Shown here in pieces: positions 13,065-19,691 of a stretch of 19,691 nt of DNA. Numbering within the stretch: position 1 is the first letter of the stretch; each line of letters begins with the position of its first letter. Both the position numbers and the translations under genes were made by a program. The notes under the pieces are model-generated. The model searched no databases. It worked only from the letters and a program-made list of their open reading frames with translations, and was not told the origin of the DNA. Source of the DNA: Chitinophagaceae bacterium (GTDB taxonomy: Bacteria > Bacteroidota > Bacteroidia > Chitinophagales > Chitinophagaceae). Location of the stretch: positions 13,773 through 33,463 of the forward strand of contig DMPB01000087.1 in NCBI GenBank assembly GCA_003456175.1, written 5' to 3'.

Positions 13065-14789
13065 TTATTTTGATTGCATAAGTTGCCTATTGCGTGGGTA
13101 GCGAATTGTATAACTAAAGCGAACTTTTTTACTTTCGCCTGGCGCTAGTTTGATGTTCCATTGTAAGAAGCCCGTTTCTTCATTTACTTGAGCATCGCCA
13201 CTATCGGTGAGTTTGATTTCAATTTCTTTATTGATAGCAATTGGATACTGATCTTTTAATTGCGTAGTTACTTCTGTGCTTTTATTGTTTTTAATAGTGA
13301 TTTCGTAGGTGTATTGTTCTTCTCTGTTGTCGCCTCGAACTTTTTGCTTGCTCAAGTCTTTAATGAGTTTTCTATTTACCGCAAGGCGTTTATCTCTACC
13401 CAATGTTATCATAAGCGTATCGGCTATTGTAACAGGGTTAATAAAGGTTTGGCCGATGTATACATTGTCTAATACGATATTCACTTTTCCTGACAAGAGG
13501 TTTAGGCTTTCCCAATCGTTGATATAACTAATCATATAAGCATCTACATCTTTTCTTGGGATACTAACGTTGCTGTAAGTTGCTTTGATATCTTCTTCTT
13601 TAATATTAACGTTGTATGTATTGCCATTGCTTGGAATATCATATGGAATTGAAATATTAAAATTTACATTTAATTGATTTTCAATTTGTGCGGTAAAACT
13701 TTTTAAAGTACTTGGATCAACATAAGAAGTACTAGCCTTTGTTGTTTGTTTCCGCATGTCACTTTCAACATCATCAATATCTGCTCTAGATTTTCCGTAG
13801 CCAACTACAACCACTTCTTGTAATGCTACATTGTTATTGAGTGTAGTAATACCACTACGATATTGCTGCTCTAAAAGTTGTAAGCGCCATGGTGTTAATT
13901 CCGGCGCTATTTGTTGCGTATTAGGCGAAGTTGTGCTCAGTGTTAGTAATACTTGCTTCCAATCGATGCCGGTTGATTGTTGAAGTTGAGCCTTATATAC
14001 AATAGTACTAGAGTTATCTTTTGATTTAACACGATAGTCGTAGCTGGGCGACCATCCGGCATTGCGTGTAAAGTAGCTAACCTTTAATAGGCCGTTTTGT
14101 ATAGCTTGCTGCGCATATACTTGTAATACAAGCTGGCATTTAGGTGCACTGCTAGTAGTATTGTATTTATAAACTTCGGCATGAATATCATTTATGCGTT
14201 GTTGTATACTATCAATTCTTGATTGATGCTGTGTTTTTTGAACCTGCATTTGATAGATAGCTACTTTGATTGTTTCAATTTTTGTGGTGTAGTAATCTAT
14301 TAGTTTGAGCAATTCTGTACTATTAATTTCTTTACCTGGTGCTAATTGAGCATTGGGTAAAATAAGCTGACTTGTTTTAGCAAGTTGTTCTTCTTTAATA
14401 CTAATACTCGATTGTAGTGCATCTATCGAAAATCGAATTTGCTTGATGCTATCTAATTTAGGTGCAACGCCTACAGCTTCAATCGGCTTTTTATTATCGT
14501 ACACATGTTGTACTCTGCTGCTCATGAGTGCTACACCTTCGGGTACTGCTATTTGTACACTGGCAGCATCGAGTGTAATGCTGATATCGTTAATAATTAT
14601 TTCTTGTAAGCCTTTAGTTACAGCTATTTCGGCATGATGCGTTAGTTCTGCACCTGCACCATAGTACACTGTAGCTTCTTTTAACTTGCTACTATAATTA
14701 GGTATATTTTTAGTTGTTTGAGCTTTTGTTAATACAAAGCTGCAAATGCATATAATACATGCTATCACTTTGAGAAGGTTGTACCGCAT
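13065..14789 (-). CDS. MuiA-like protein with DUF4140/DUF4139 domains and an embedded SusC-like segment
   Basis: 574 residues. A signal peptide covers residues 1-23 (ends TKA-Q). Residues about 37-135 match the N-terminal DUF4140 region (ATVYYGAGAELTHHAEIAVTKG), residues about 165-205 are predicted coiled coil, and residues about 225-570 match DUF4139 (RNAGWSPSYDYRV, ending in YTIRYPRNR). The related MuiA protein is a mucoidy inhibitor in other bacteria, but the biochemical role is unknown. Between the two halves of DUF4139, residues 321-332 read VALQEVVVVGYG, the signature at the start of the TonB plug in SusC-like receptors. It follows the DUF4249 gene by 57 bp on the same strand and may be co-transcribed with the receptor pair. 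A variant of the iterated 12-mer lies near residues 468-472 (RLAVN). Confidence 0.82.
   Translation of the reverse strand: MRYNLLKVIACIICICSFVLTKAQTTKNIPNYSSKLKEATVYYGAGAELTHHAEIAVTKGLQEIIINDISITLDAASVQIAVPEGVALMSSRVQHVYDNKKPIEAVGVAPKLDSIKQIRFSIDALQSSISIKEEQLAKTSQLILPNAQLAPGKEINSTELLKLIDYYTTKIETIKVAIYQMQVQKTQHQSRIDSIQQRINDIHAEVYKYNTTSSAPKCQLVLQVYAQQAIQNGLLKVSYFTRNAGWSPSYDYRVKSKDNSSTIVYKAQLQQSTGIDWKQVLLTLSTTSPNTQQIAPELTPWRLQLLEQQYRSGITTLNNNVALQEVVVVGYGKSRADIDDVESDMRKQTTKASTSYVDPSTLKSFTAQIENQLNVNFNISIPYDIPSNGNTYNVNIKEEDIKATYSNVSIPRKDVDAYMISYINDWESLNLLSGKVNIVLDNVYIGQTFINPVTIADTLMITLGRDKRLAVNRKLIKDLSKQKVRGDNREEQYTYEITIKNNKSTEVTTQLKDQYPIAINKEIEIKLTDSGDAQVNEETGFLQWNIKLAPGESKKVRFSYTIRYPRNRQLMQSK
13375..13386 (+). 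repeat. Iterated 12-mer, one substitution, inside the MuiA-like gene
   Basis: TTTACCGCAAGG on the plus strand; the gene reads CCTTGCGGTAAA, encoding LAVN, the same frame as the dipeptidase and TonB receptor copies. Confidence 0.7.
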
Positions 14790-14846
14790 ATGTTTGATTT
14801 TGCAGTACAGATGTTACATACAGTATAATTACACAAAGGCAGCTAA

Positions 14847-15752
14847 TTATTTTTTTACGATTTGTGTACGTGTACTAATACTAAATCCACTAAAACATCC
14901 AATTACATCGGTACCTTGAATGGTGCTAATGAGATTGACTGGTGTTTGAAAGAGCCCGTTGTTATCTCTCGCTTTTTGATAACTATCCCAAAAATTGTAG
15001 GTTTCTCTTGTAACGCTTGTAAGCATGTATTGTACTGTATCGCCAACCGGTAAGCCTTGTGGGTGCGTTAAGCGAATGTATTGACCATTGACTAAATCAT
15101 CTCTGCCCGGTGCTCTGCTAAAGGTTAATCCGCCCCAGCCAAAGTTGGTTCTATTTTCTCGCCATTGCCAGAAGTATAAATATCTATTGCCGATGGTATC
15201 GGGCTCTTTGTAGTTGCTCGTCATCCGCATCTCATAACGAGCATCATCATCATCATATGTGCTATCAGCGAACGATAGACTGTCGAGCCGAACTGGTGCA
15301 AGTAATCTTGTGATAGCACTATAAGTTTTGCCTGCAAAGGCTATTTCTAACAAATAATCTTTTTGAGGTCGACCAATAAGTGCATTGCTTGAATCGGTAA
15401 TCAAACGTGGATCAAAATAAACACCATTACGAAAGTTGCTAGGAATACCAGGAAAATTAAGTTCACGTAATTGCACAGTAGTATTGCGATCCCATACATA
15501 TTGGTTGTTACGCCATTCACCTTCTGTAATGGTAACTGTTGCGTTACTTACAGGTAAGCCTTGCAAATTAGGATTGAAGTAATCTACGGAATTTGATAGT
15601 ACTACATAGTTATAAAATCTATTCACATTGTTGATGTAACCTTCTACTACTAGCCATTGCTTGCCTGCTGGCACATCAATATTAATATCTTTTTCACAAG
15701 CAAAAAAAGTTACAGAAATTAATAATATTAAAAATATTCTTATTGTATTCAT
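14847..15752 (-). CDS. DUF4249 lipoprotein, partner of the TonB-dependent receptor
   Basis: 301 residues. Signal peptide with lipobox FFAC (C19), then a beta-rich domain starting with INIDVPAGKQWLVVEGYI, the standard opening of DUF4249 proteins of Bacteroidota, and ending with GCFSGFSISTRTQIVKK. DUF4249 proteins are outer-membrane-anchored partners of TonB-dependent receptors, possibly substrate-binding lids by analogy with SusD; the substrate is unknown. It starts two bases after the receptor stop, so translation is coupled. A run of acidic residues (TYDDDDARYE) is notable. Confidence 0.87.
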   Translation of the reverse strand: MNTIRIFLILLISVTFFACEKDINIDVPAGKQWLVVEGYINNVNRFYNYVVLSNSVDYFNPNLQGLPVSNATVTITEGEWRNNQYVWDRNTTVQLRELNFPGIPSNFRNGVYFDPRLITDSSNALIGRPQKDYLLEIAFAGKTYSAITRLLAPVRLDSLSFADSTYDDDDARYEMRMTSNYKEPDTIGNRYLYFWQWRENRTNFGWGGLTFSRAPGRDDLVNGQYIRLTHPQGLPVGDTVQYMLTSVTRETYNFWDSYQKARDNNGLFQTPVNLISTIQGTDVIGCFSGFSISTRTQIVKK

Positions 15753-15754
15753 AA

Positions 15755-18124
15755 CTAAAAACTAAAGTTCCAAGTAGCACTTGGGGTGATTGGAAATAGA
15801 TATACTTTTTTGCCTTGAACTTTTTGTTGATCTTGATCAACATCTACATAAATGAAGAACGGGTTAGCTCGATTATATAGATTGTAGATACCAAAGTTCC
15901 AACTGCTTTTAAAACGTTTATTACTATTAGGCTTTCGGGTATAGGTAAAGGAAATATCTGCTCTATGATAGGCTGGCATTCGAAAGCTATTGATAGCATC
16001 GAACCGATTGATATTCGTGAAAATAGGTTGCTGATCGGCAACATTAACACCAGTCATGTACACAAAGCGACCGTTAGGCAGGGTAAGTGCATTACCTGTA
16101 CCATAAACGAAAACAAAGTTAGCATCCCATTTACGATTGATTTTGTAGTTAGCAACTAAACTAACATCGTGTGTTCTATCATAGCGGAATGGAAATGGTT
16201 GGCCATTGTTCAATGCTGCAAAAGTTCGCTCTGTTCTACTAAGGGTATAGCCAAGCCAACCTGTGAGTCTTCCTTTCTTTTTCTGTACAAACAATTCAAC
16301 ACCATAAGCTTTACCACTTCCAAATATCATTTCACCTTCTAAGTTTTGATTCAGTATGAGTTGTGCTCCTGGCTTTATCTCAATTTGATTATCCATGCTT
16401 TTATAGTAGGCTTCTACGCTAAACTCATAGGTATTATCATTCCAATTGGTGAAGTATCCAATTGCAAACTGATGTGCAATACTAGGTTGTACTTTGTTGC
16501 TACTAGGTACCCATAAATCGCTTGGAAAAGTGGCACTGCTTGTAGTGGCTAAATGTAGGTACTGTGCTGTTTTAGTATAACTTGCTTTAATGCTACTTTT
16601 ACTATCAATACGGTACAATAGATTCAGACGAGGTTCCGGATTTTGGTATTGTGCAATAGACTGACCTCTACCATAAGTTACCGATGCTCCAAGAGCATTA
16701 CCTTCAGCATCAAATTGTTGTAATGTGGTAGGCCCCACTTGTTCAAAAATACTGTATCGCAAGCCTGCCGAAATATTCCAACGAGCACCAATATCATAGG
16801 CTGCACTTGCATAAGCAGCCCATTCATTAGCAAACTGGTTTTGTAGTTGGCTCTTAAAATCTTGCAATCCTGTTGTTACACCTCCTGCTCCGGGGGTAAA
16901 GCGATGTCGCAAATATTGACCACCCCATTTTAACTGTAGTTGATTACTGACTCTGTAGTTAAAATTAGTTTGTACGCTATAATCTCTAATACCACTACTA
17001 AACAAAAACTGCAAACTGCTAAAACCAAACCTGCTATCAAGATTAAATCTATTGTAAGTTACGTTAGTGGTTTGTTGTAAGCGACTGGTTATACGCTGCT
17101 GCCAACGCAGTCCAATTACTGTATTACCGTAGTAGGTGTTAAACTCTCTACGTCTTCCGAAACGTTCATTTACAAACAGAAAATCATCTTGCCCGTGGTA
17201 AATGAGTAAGGCTAGGTTATTGTTGTTATTAAGCTGCCAATCAACTTTAGCATTGATATCGTAAAAGAAGTAACCATTACTGCCAACTTCTTGTGGTGCT
17301 GCCAAACGAGCTAATGCATCAGCATAGGTGCGTCGTACATTCAGCATAAAGCCAACTTTATTTTTTACAATTGGGCCTTCAATACCTAAGCGACTGCTAA
17401 TTAGTCCAACACCACCTGTATATCTGATACTATCTTTTCTGGTAGTTCGTGTTTCTACGTTAATAACACTACTTAAACGGCCACCATATTCGGCTGGTAT
17501 GCCACCTTTAATTACTTCAATATCTTTTACAGCGTCGCCATTGAAAATGCTAAAAAATCCGAGTAGGTGGTTGGGGTTGTAAATAGGAGTACCATCGAGC
17601 AGTACAAGATTTTGGTCGGGGCCGCCACCACGTACATAAATACCGCTGCTAGCATCGCCACCGTTTTTCACACCTGGCAACAATGCTATTGCTTTTAATG
17701 GATCTACTTCTCCAAAAACAACAGGAAGTTTTTTAAGCGTAGCCACATCAATGATTTGTGTGCTCATTTTATTGGCGCCAACAAAACGGTTGGTGCTTGT
17801 TACAGTAACAGCTTGTAGTGCATTCACATTTACCGTAAGGTTAATTACAAAGCTGGTATCGGTATTGCTGTTAATGCGAAATGTTTTTTTATAAAATCCC
17901 GTGTGGGAAATACTGATGCTATGATTACCAATTGCCAAAGGAAAGCTTACTCTGCCACTGCTGTCGGTAACATAGTATTGCTTTGATTTTGCAATGGTAA
18001 TGCTGCTGTTCGGCAGCGGGCTACCCAACGAATCGGCTACTGTGATAGCTACAATAACTTGCTGTGCTTGTGCCCGTGTATAGAAAAAAAATATGCTTAG
18101 AAAGAAAAATAAAAACTTGTTCAT
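15755..18124 (-). CDS. TonB-dependent outer-membrane receptor with carboxypeptidase-regulatory-like N-domain
   Basis: 789 residues. Signal peptide 1-20 (AQA-QQ); a carboxypeptidase-D regulatory-like beta domain at about 22-98; a TonB box region ALQAVTVTS (102-110); the plug at about 112-235 with GIYVRGGGPDQNLVLLDGTPIYNPNH and IKGGIPAEYGGRLSSVINVETR; then a beta barrel to the end, closing with an aromatic residue (SATWNFSF) as needed for outer-membrane insertion. It imports an unidentified substrate using TonB energy together with the downstream DUF4249 lipoprotein. No SusD homologue is adjacent, so it is not a polysaccharide-utilisation pair of the classic kind. A copy of the iterated 12-mer lies in the codons of LTVN (96-99). 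The upstream region has a hairpin made from two further copies. Confidence 0.92.
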   Translation of the reverse strand: MNKFLFFFLSIFFFYTRAQAQQVIVAITVADSLGSPLPNSSITIAKSKQYYVTDSSGRVSFPLAIGNHSISISHTGFYKKTFRINSNTDTSFVINLTVNVNALQAVTVTSTNRFVGANKMSTQIIDVATLKKLPVVFGEVDPLKAIALLPGVKNGGDASSGIYVRGGGPDQNLVLLDGTPIYNPNHLLGFFSIFNGDAVKDIEVIKGGIPAEYGGRLSSVINVETRTTRKDSIRYTGGVGLISSRLGIEGPIVKNKVGFMLNVRRTYADALARLAAPQEVGSNGYFFYDINAKVDWQLNNNNNLALLIYHGQDDFLFVNERFGRRREFNTYYGNTVIGLRWQQRITSRLQQTTNVTYNRFNLDSRFGFSSLQFLFSSGIRDYSVQTNFNYRVSNQLQLKWGGQYLRHRFTPGAGGVTTGLQDFKSQLQNQFANEWAAYASAAYDIGARWNISAGLRYSIFEQVGPTTLQQFDAEGNALGASVTYGRGQSIAQYQNPEPRLNLLYRIDSKSSIKASYTKTAQYLHLATTSSATFPSDLWVPSSNKVQPSIAHQFAIGYFTNWNDNTYEFSVEAYYKSMDNQIEIKPGAQLILNQNLEGEMIFGSGKAYGVELFVQKKKGRLTGWLGYTLSRTERTFAALNNGQPFPFRYDRTHDVSLVANYKINRKWDANFVFVYGTGNALTLPNGRFVYMTGVNVADQQPIFTNINRFDAINSFRMPAYHRADISFTYTRKPNSNKRFKSSWNFGIYNLYNRANPFFIYVDVDQDQQKVQGKKVYLFPITPSATWNFSF
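17829..17840 (+). repeat. Iterated 12-mer, exact copy inside the TonB receptor gene
   Basis: TTTACCGTAAGG on the plus strand; the gene reads CCTTACGGTAAAT as LTVN. Flanks ACATTTACCGTAAGGTTA match the extended consensus. Confidence 0.85.
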
Positions 18125-18207
18125 GCGTTACGCAAATTGGTGTTTTTGATGCTACTATTGGCCCTTGTTGCTGCCGCTTTGTAGTACCCTTAACAAAGAA
18201 TTAGCAA

Positions 18208-18219
18208 CCTTGCGGTAAA
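18208..18219 (-). repeat. Iterated 12-mer, one substitution (left arm of the inverted pair)
   Basis: CCTTGCGGTAAA, intergenic; the minus strand reads CCATTTACCGCAAGGTT. Confidence 0.75.
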
Positions 18220-18233
18220 TGGATAACAATGCT

Positions 18234-18245
18234 TTTACCGTAAGG
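18234..18245 (+). repeat. Iterated 12-mer, exact copy (right arm of the inverted pair)
   Basis: TTTACCGTAAGG, intergenic, 20 bp before the -7 box of purQ. Confidence 0.85.
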
Positions 18246-18264
18246 TTTTCACCGCAGATACGCC

Positions 18265-18272
18265 TACCTTTG
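18265..18272 (+). promoter_or_regulatory. Probable -7 box (TACCTTTG) of purQ
   Basis: Exact TAnnTTTG 25 bp before the purQ ATG, with a TTTTC about 16 bp upstream at the right end of the inverted repeat. I see no PurR-type operator or purine riboswitch in the short leader. Confidence 0.6.
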
Positions 18273-18297
18273 CCACCTCACACGAAATTCCTTTTTT

Positions 18298-18957
18298 ATG
18301 AAGTTTGGCGTTGTTGTTTTCCCAGGTAGCAATTGCGACCGCGATATGCAAGACAGTCTACAAAACGATTTGGGGAAAGAAGTTATTATGCTTTGGCATA
18401 AAGAAAGCGATTTAAGTGCTTTTACCACCGACGATTGCATTGTATTGCCAGGCGGTTTTAGCTATGGCGATTACTTGCGTTGTGGTGCTATTGCTCGCTT
18501 TAGCCCCATGATGCAATCGGTAATTGATTTTGCTAACAATGGTGGTAAGGTTTTGGGGGTGTGTAATGGCTTTCAGATTTTGTGTGAGAGTGGCTTATTA
18601 CCAGGTGCCTTATTGCAGAACAACCATCAGCAGTTTAATTGTAAAAATGTATACCTCACCAGCGGTAATGGTAAGGCCTTAAAAATTCCAATTGCACATG
18701 GCGATGGCCGTTATTATGCCGATGCTAATACTTTAGCTGCATTACAATTGAACAATCAAATTTTATTCCGCTATTGTAACGAAAATGGTACAGTTGTACC
18801 CGAAGCCAATCCTAATGGTACTACCGATAACATAGCTGGTATATGCAATGCTAACAGAAATGTTTTTGGTATGATGCCGCACCCTGAAAGAGCCACTAGT
18901 GCACTATTGGGTAATGAAGATGGTAAAATTGTTTTTCAGCTTTTAGGACTGAGTTAA
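18298..18957 (+). CDS. purQ: Phosphoribosylformylglycinamidine synthase subunit PurQ
   Basis: 219 residues, the usual length for the stand-alone glutaminase subunit. It is a class I glutamine amidotransferase with the triad C89 (GVCNGFQIL), H195 and E197 (MPHPER). The N-terminus [15 protein letters not shown] and the [17 protein letters not shown] segment are specific to PurQ. It supplies ammonia to PurL for FGAM formation in purine synthesis, and neither PurL nor PurS is encoded in the window. A degraded iterated motif overlaps the stop codon (18955-18972). The ATG at 18298 is preceded by a good -7 box. Co-transcription with the DsbD-alpha-like gene 47 bp downstream is possible. Confidence 0.95.
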   Translation: MKFGVVVFPGSNCDRDMQDSLQNDLGKEVIMLWHKESDLSAFTTDDCIVLPGGFSYGDYLRCGAIARFSPMMQSVIDFANNGGKVLGVCNGFQILCESGLLPGALLQNNHQQFNCKNVYLTSGNGKALKIPIAHGDGRYYADANTLAALQLNNQILFRYCNENGTVVPEANPNGTTDNIAGICNANRNVFGMMPHPERATSALLGNEDGKIVFQLLGLS

Positions 18958-18972
18958 CATACCGTAATGTTA
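18955..18972 (+). repeat. Degraded copy of the iterated motif at the purQ stop codon
   Basis: TAACATACCGTAATGTTA begins with the stop codon and has perfect 6-bp inverted ends. Compared with the extended motif CATTTACCGTAAGGTTA it lacks two T residues and has one change. Confidence 0.4.
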
Positions 18973-19004
18973 CTTGCATCGTAGATAACAAAAAATTCAA
19001 CAAC

Positions 19005-19454
19005 ATGCGTTTCATCATTGCTTTATTGTTGCTTGTATGCAGCCATCTTGGGTTCGCACAAATCAAAGATCCTGTACAATGGAAGTACAATATTGTGAAA
19101 AAATCGGCCGACACTTACGAAGTTGTAATTACAGCAACCTTACCTAAGCCTTGGCACATATACAGTCAGAACACGCCTGCCGGAGGCCCTATTCCTACAA
19201 GCATTGTTTTTAAGCCTAATCCTTTAATCAGCTTGGTAGGAAAGCCGAAAGAAATCGGAAAATTGCAAACTGAACACGATAAAAATTTTGGTGTAGACGT
19301 TAAGCACTATGCGAACGAAGTAACATTTATTCAGGTTGTTAAAGTAAAAGGTAAGGTTAAAACCAATATTAATGGTGTTGTTGAATATATGGTGTGCGAT
19401 GATCACCAATGCTTACCGCCCACTAAAAAGAATTTCACTTTAGCATTACAGTAA
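19005..19454 (+). CDS. Periplasmic DsbD alpha-domain-like protein (stand-alone)
   Basis: 149 residues. Signal peptide 1-18 (LGFA-Q). The mature part is a single domain with WHIYSQNTPAGGPIPTSI and a C131-x4-C136 pair in VCDDHQCLPP, the active-site loop of the N-terminal (alpha) domain of the thiol:disulfide interchange protein DsbD. The membrane beta domain and thioredoxin gamma domain are absent, so alone it cannot carry electrons across the membrane. The next gene starts 9 bp downstream and encodes an exported protein with a similar opening (KNPVQFAF versus KDPVQWKY), so a related, probably full-length protein follows. It likely passes reducing power to periplasmic substrates. Confidence 0.8.
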   Translation: MRFIIALLLLVCSHLGFAQIKDPVQWKYNIVKKSADTYEVVITATLPKPWHIYSQNTPAGGPIPTSIVFKPNPLISLVGKPKEIGKLQTEHDKNFGVDVKHYANEVTFIQVVKVKGKVKTNINGVVEYMVCDDHQCLPPTKKNFTLALQ

Positions 19455-19463
19455 TACGCAATT

Positions 19464-19691
19464 ATGCAAAAAATTATAGCAGTTGTTATAGCATTCACTG
19501 TACTACTTCAAGTTCATAAAGCTACTGCACAGGAAGTTAAAAATCCTGTGCAGTTTGCTTTTGCAACCAAGCGAATTAACGATAGCATCGTACACCTTAC
19601 GATAAATGCTACACTAGATCAAAAAACTGTTTTGTTTGGGGTGCAACAGCCTACTAACGAAGCTTTTGTAAGTAGTATTACGTGGGATACT
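19464..19691 (+). CDS. Exported DsbD-like protein, N-terminal part (runs off the right edge)
   Basis: An ATG at 19464, 9 bp after the previous stop, opens a frame of 76 codons to the window end. It begins MQKIIAVVIAFTVLLQV and has a signal peptide ending near ATA-QE (residues 21-23). The mature start EVKNPVQFAFATKRI with following beta strands resembles the DsbD alpha domain of the preceding gene, so this is probably a protein-disulfide reductase of the DsbD type, with the catalytic parts outside the window. The frame contains a one-mismatch iterated 12-mer. Confidence 0.65.
   Translation, partial: MQKIIAVVIAFTVLLQVHKATAQEVKNPVQFAFATKRINDSIVHLTINATLDQKTVLFGVQQPTNEAFVSSITWDT
19595..19606 (-). 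repeat. Iterated 12-mer, one substitution, inside the DsbD-like gene
   Basis: CCTTACGATAAA, read in frame as LTIN, the same frame as the copies in the dipeptidase, MuiA-like and TonB receptor genes. Confidence 0.65.

Larger units (their letters stand above)
18206..18247. repeat. Inverted pair of the iterated motif forming a 14-bp hairpin
   Basis: AACCTTGCGGTAAA (18206-18219) and TTTACCGTAAGGTT (18234-18247) are inverted copies that can pair over 14 bp with one G-T wobble around a 14-nt loop. The hairpin lies between divergent genes, so it terminates neither; its right arm reaches the -33 area of the purQ promoter. Confidence 0.85.

Noticed and set aside
746..18245. Reading the iterated motif as a strand-polar Chi or KOPS-like site
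   Set aside because: Orientation is evenly split and the motif is nearly palindromic, unlike polar recombination or segregation guides.
746..18245. Reading the iterated motif as a CRISPR array
   Set aside because: Copies are 12 bp, irregularly spaced by hundreds to thousands of bases, and many are inside conserved genes.

Overview
The window is about 19.7 kb of moderately AT-rich chromosome from a member of the Bacteroidota, most likely of the Chitinophagaceae type (family-level guess only). Evidence: the start of a Bacteroidota-type housekeeping sigma factor (rpoD) at the left edge, TonB-dependent receptor/DUF4249 lipoprotein pairing, futalosine-pathway menaquinone genes, -7 boxes of the form TAnnTTTG, almost no Shine-Dalgarno sequences, and many signal-peptidase-II lipoproteins. 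No phage, transposase, CRISPR, tRNA or rRNA gene was seen; the genes look like ordinary core and envelope genes.

Layout from left to right. 1-63 (minus): N-terminus of rpoD. 360-743: START-like protein with its own terminator. 874-5173 (plus): a compact run of an LptF/LptG-type permease, an exported Mn/Fe superoxide dismutase, an OsmC-like peroxiredoxin, a DsbA/FrnE-like thioredoxin-fold protein and a CDF metal transporter, which looks like an oxidative/thiol/metal stress operon behind an envelope gene. 5163-5813 (minus): a lipoprotein overlapping the transporter tail to tail. 6005-7375: M20 dipeptidase, closed by a very strong terminator. 7502-8812: class I photolyase. 8824-10392 (minus): mqnB and mqnD of the futalosine menaquinone pathway. 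10491-10646: a 51-residue membrane protein forming its own transcription unit. 10723-12474: two divergent members of the 6-pyruvoyl-tetrahydropterin synthase/QueD family followed by folE (GTP cyclohydrolase I), a pterin module. 12563-18124 (minus): a lipoprotein, a MuiA-like DUF4139 protein, a DUF4249 lipoprotein and a TonB-dependent receptor. 18298-19691 (plus): purQ, a stand-alone DsbD-alpha-like periplasmic protein, and the start of a second related exported protein.

The most unusual signal is not a gene. A 12-bp, nearly palindromic motif, TTTACCGTAAGG (extended form close to CATTTACCGTAAGGTTA), occurs 9 times exactly and 6 more times with one substitution. Chance expectation for exact copies on both strands is about 0.002. 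Copies lie in both orientations, in intergenic gaps (often directly after a stop codon or beside a terminator) and inside genes, where they are read in several frames and in both senses, so selection must act on the DNA itself. One pair is inverted and forms a 14-bp hairpin between the receptor gene and purQ. Density, length, lack of strand bias and inverted pairing resemble the DNA uptake sequences of Neisseria and Pasteurellaceae. An iterated dyad bound by a chromosomal protein, or a REP-like dispersed repeat, are the main alternatives.
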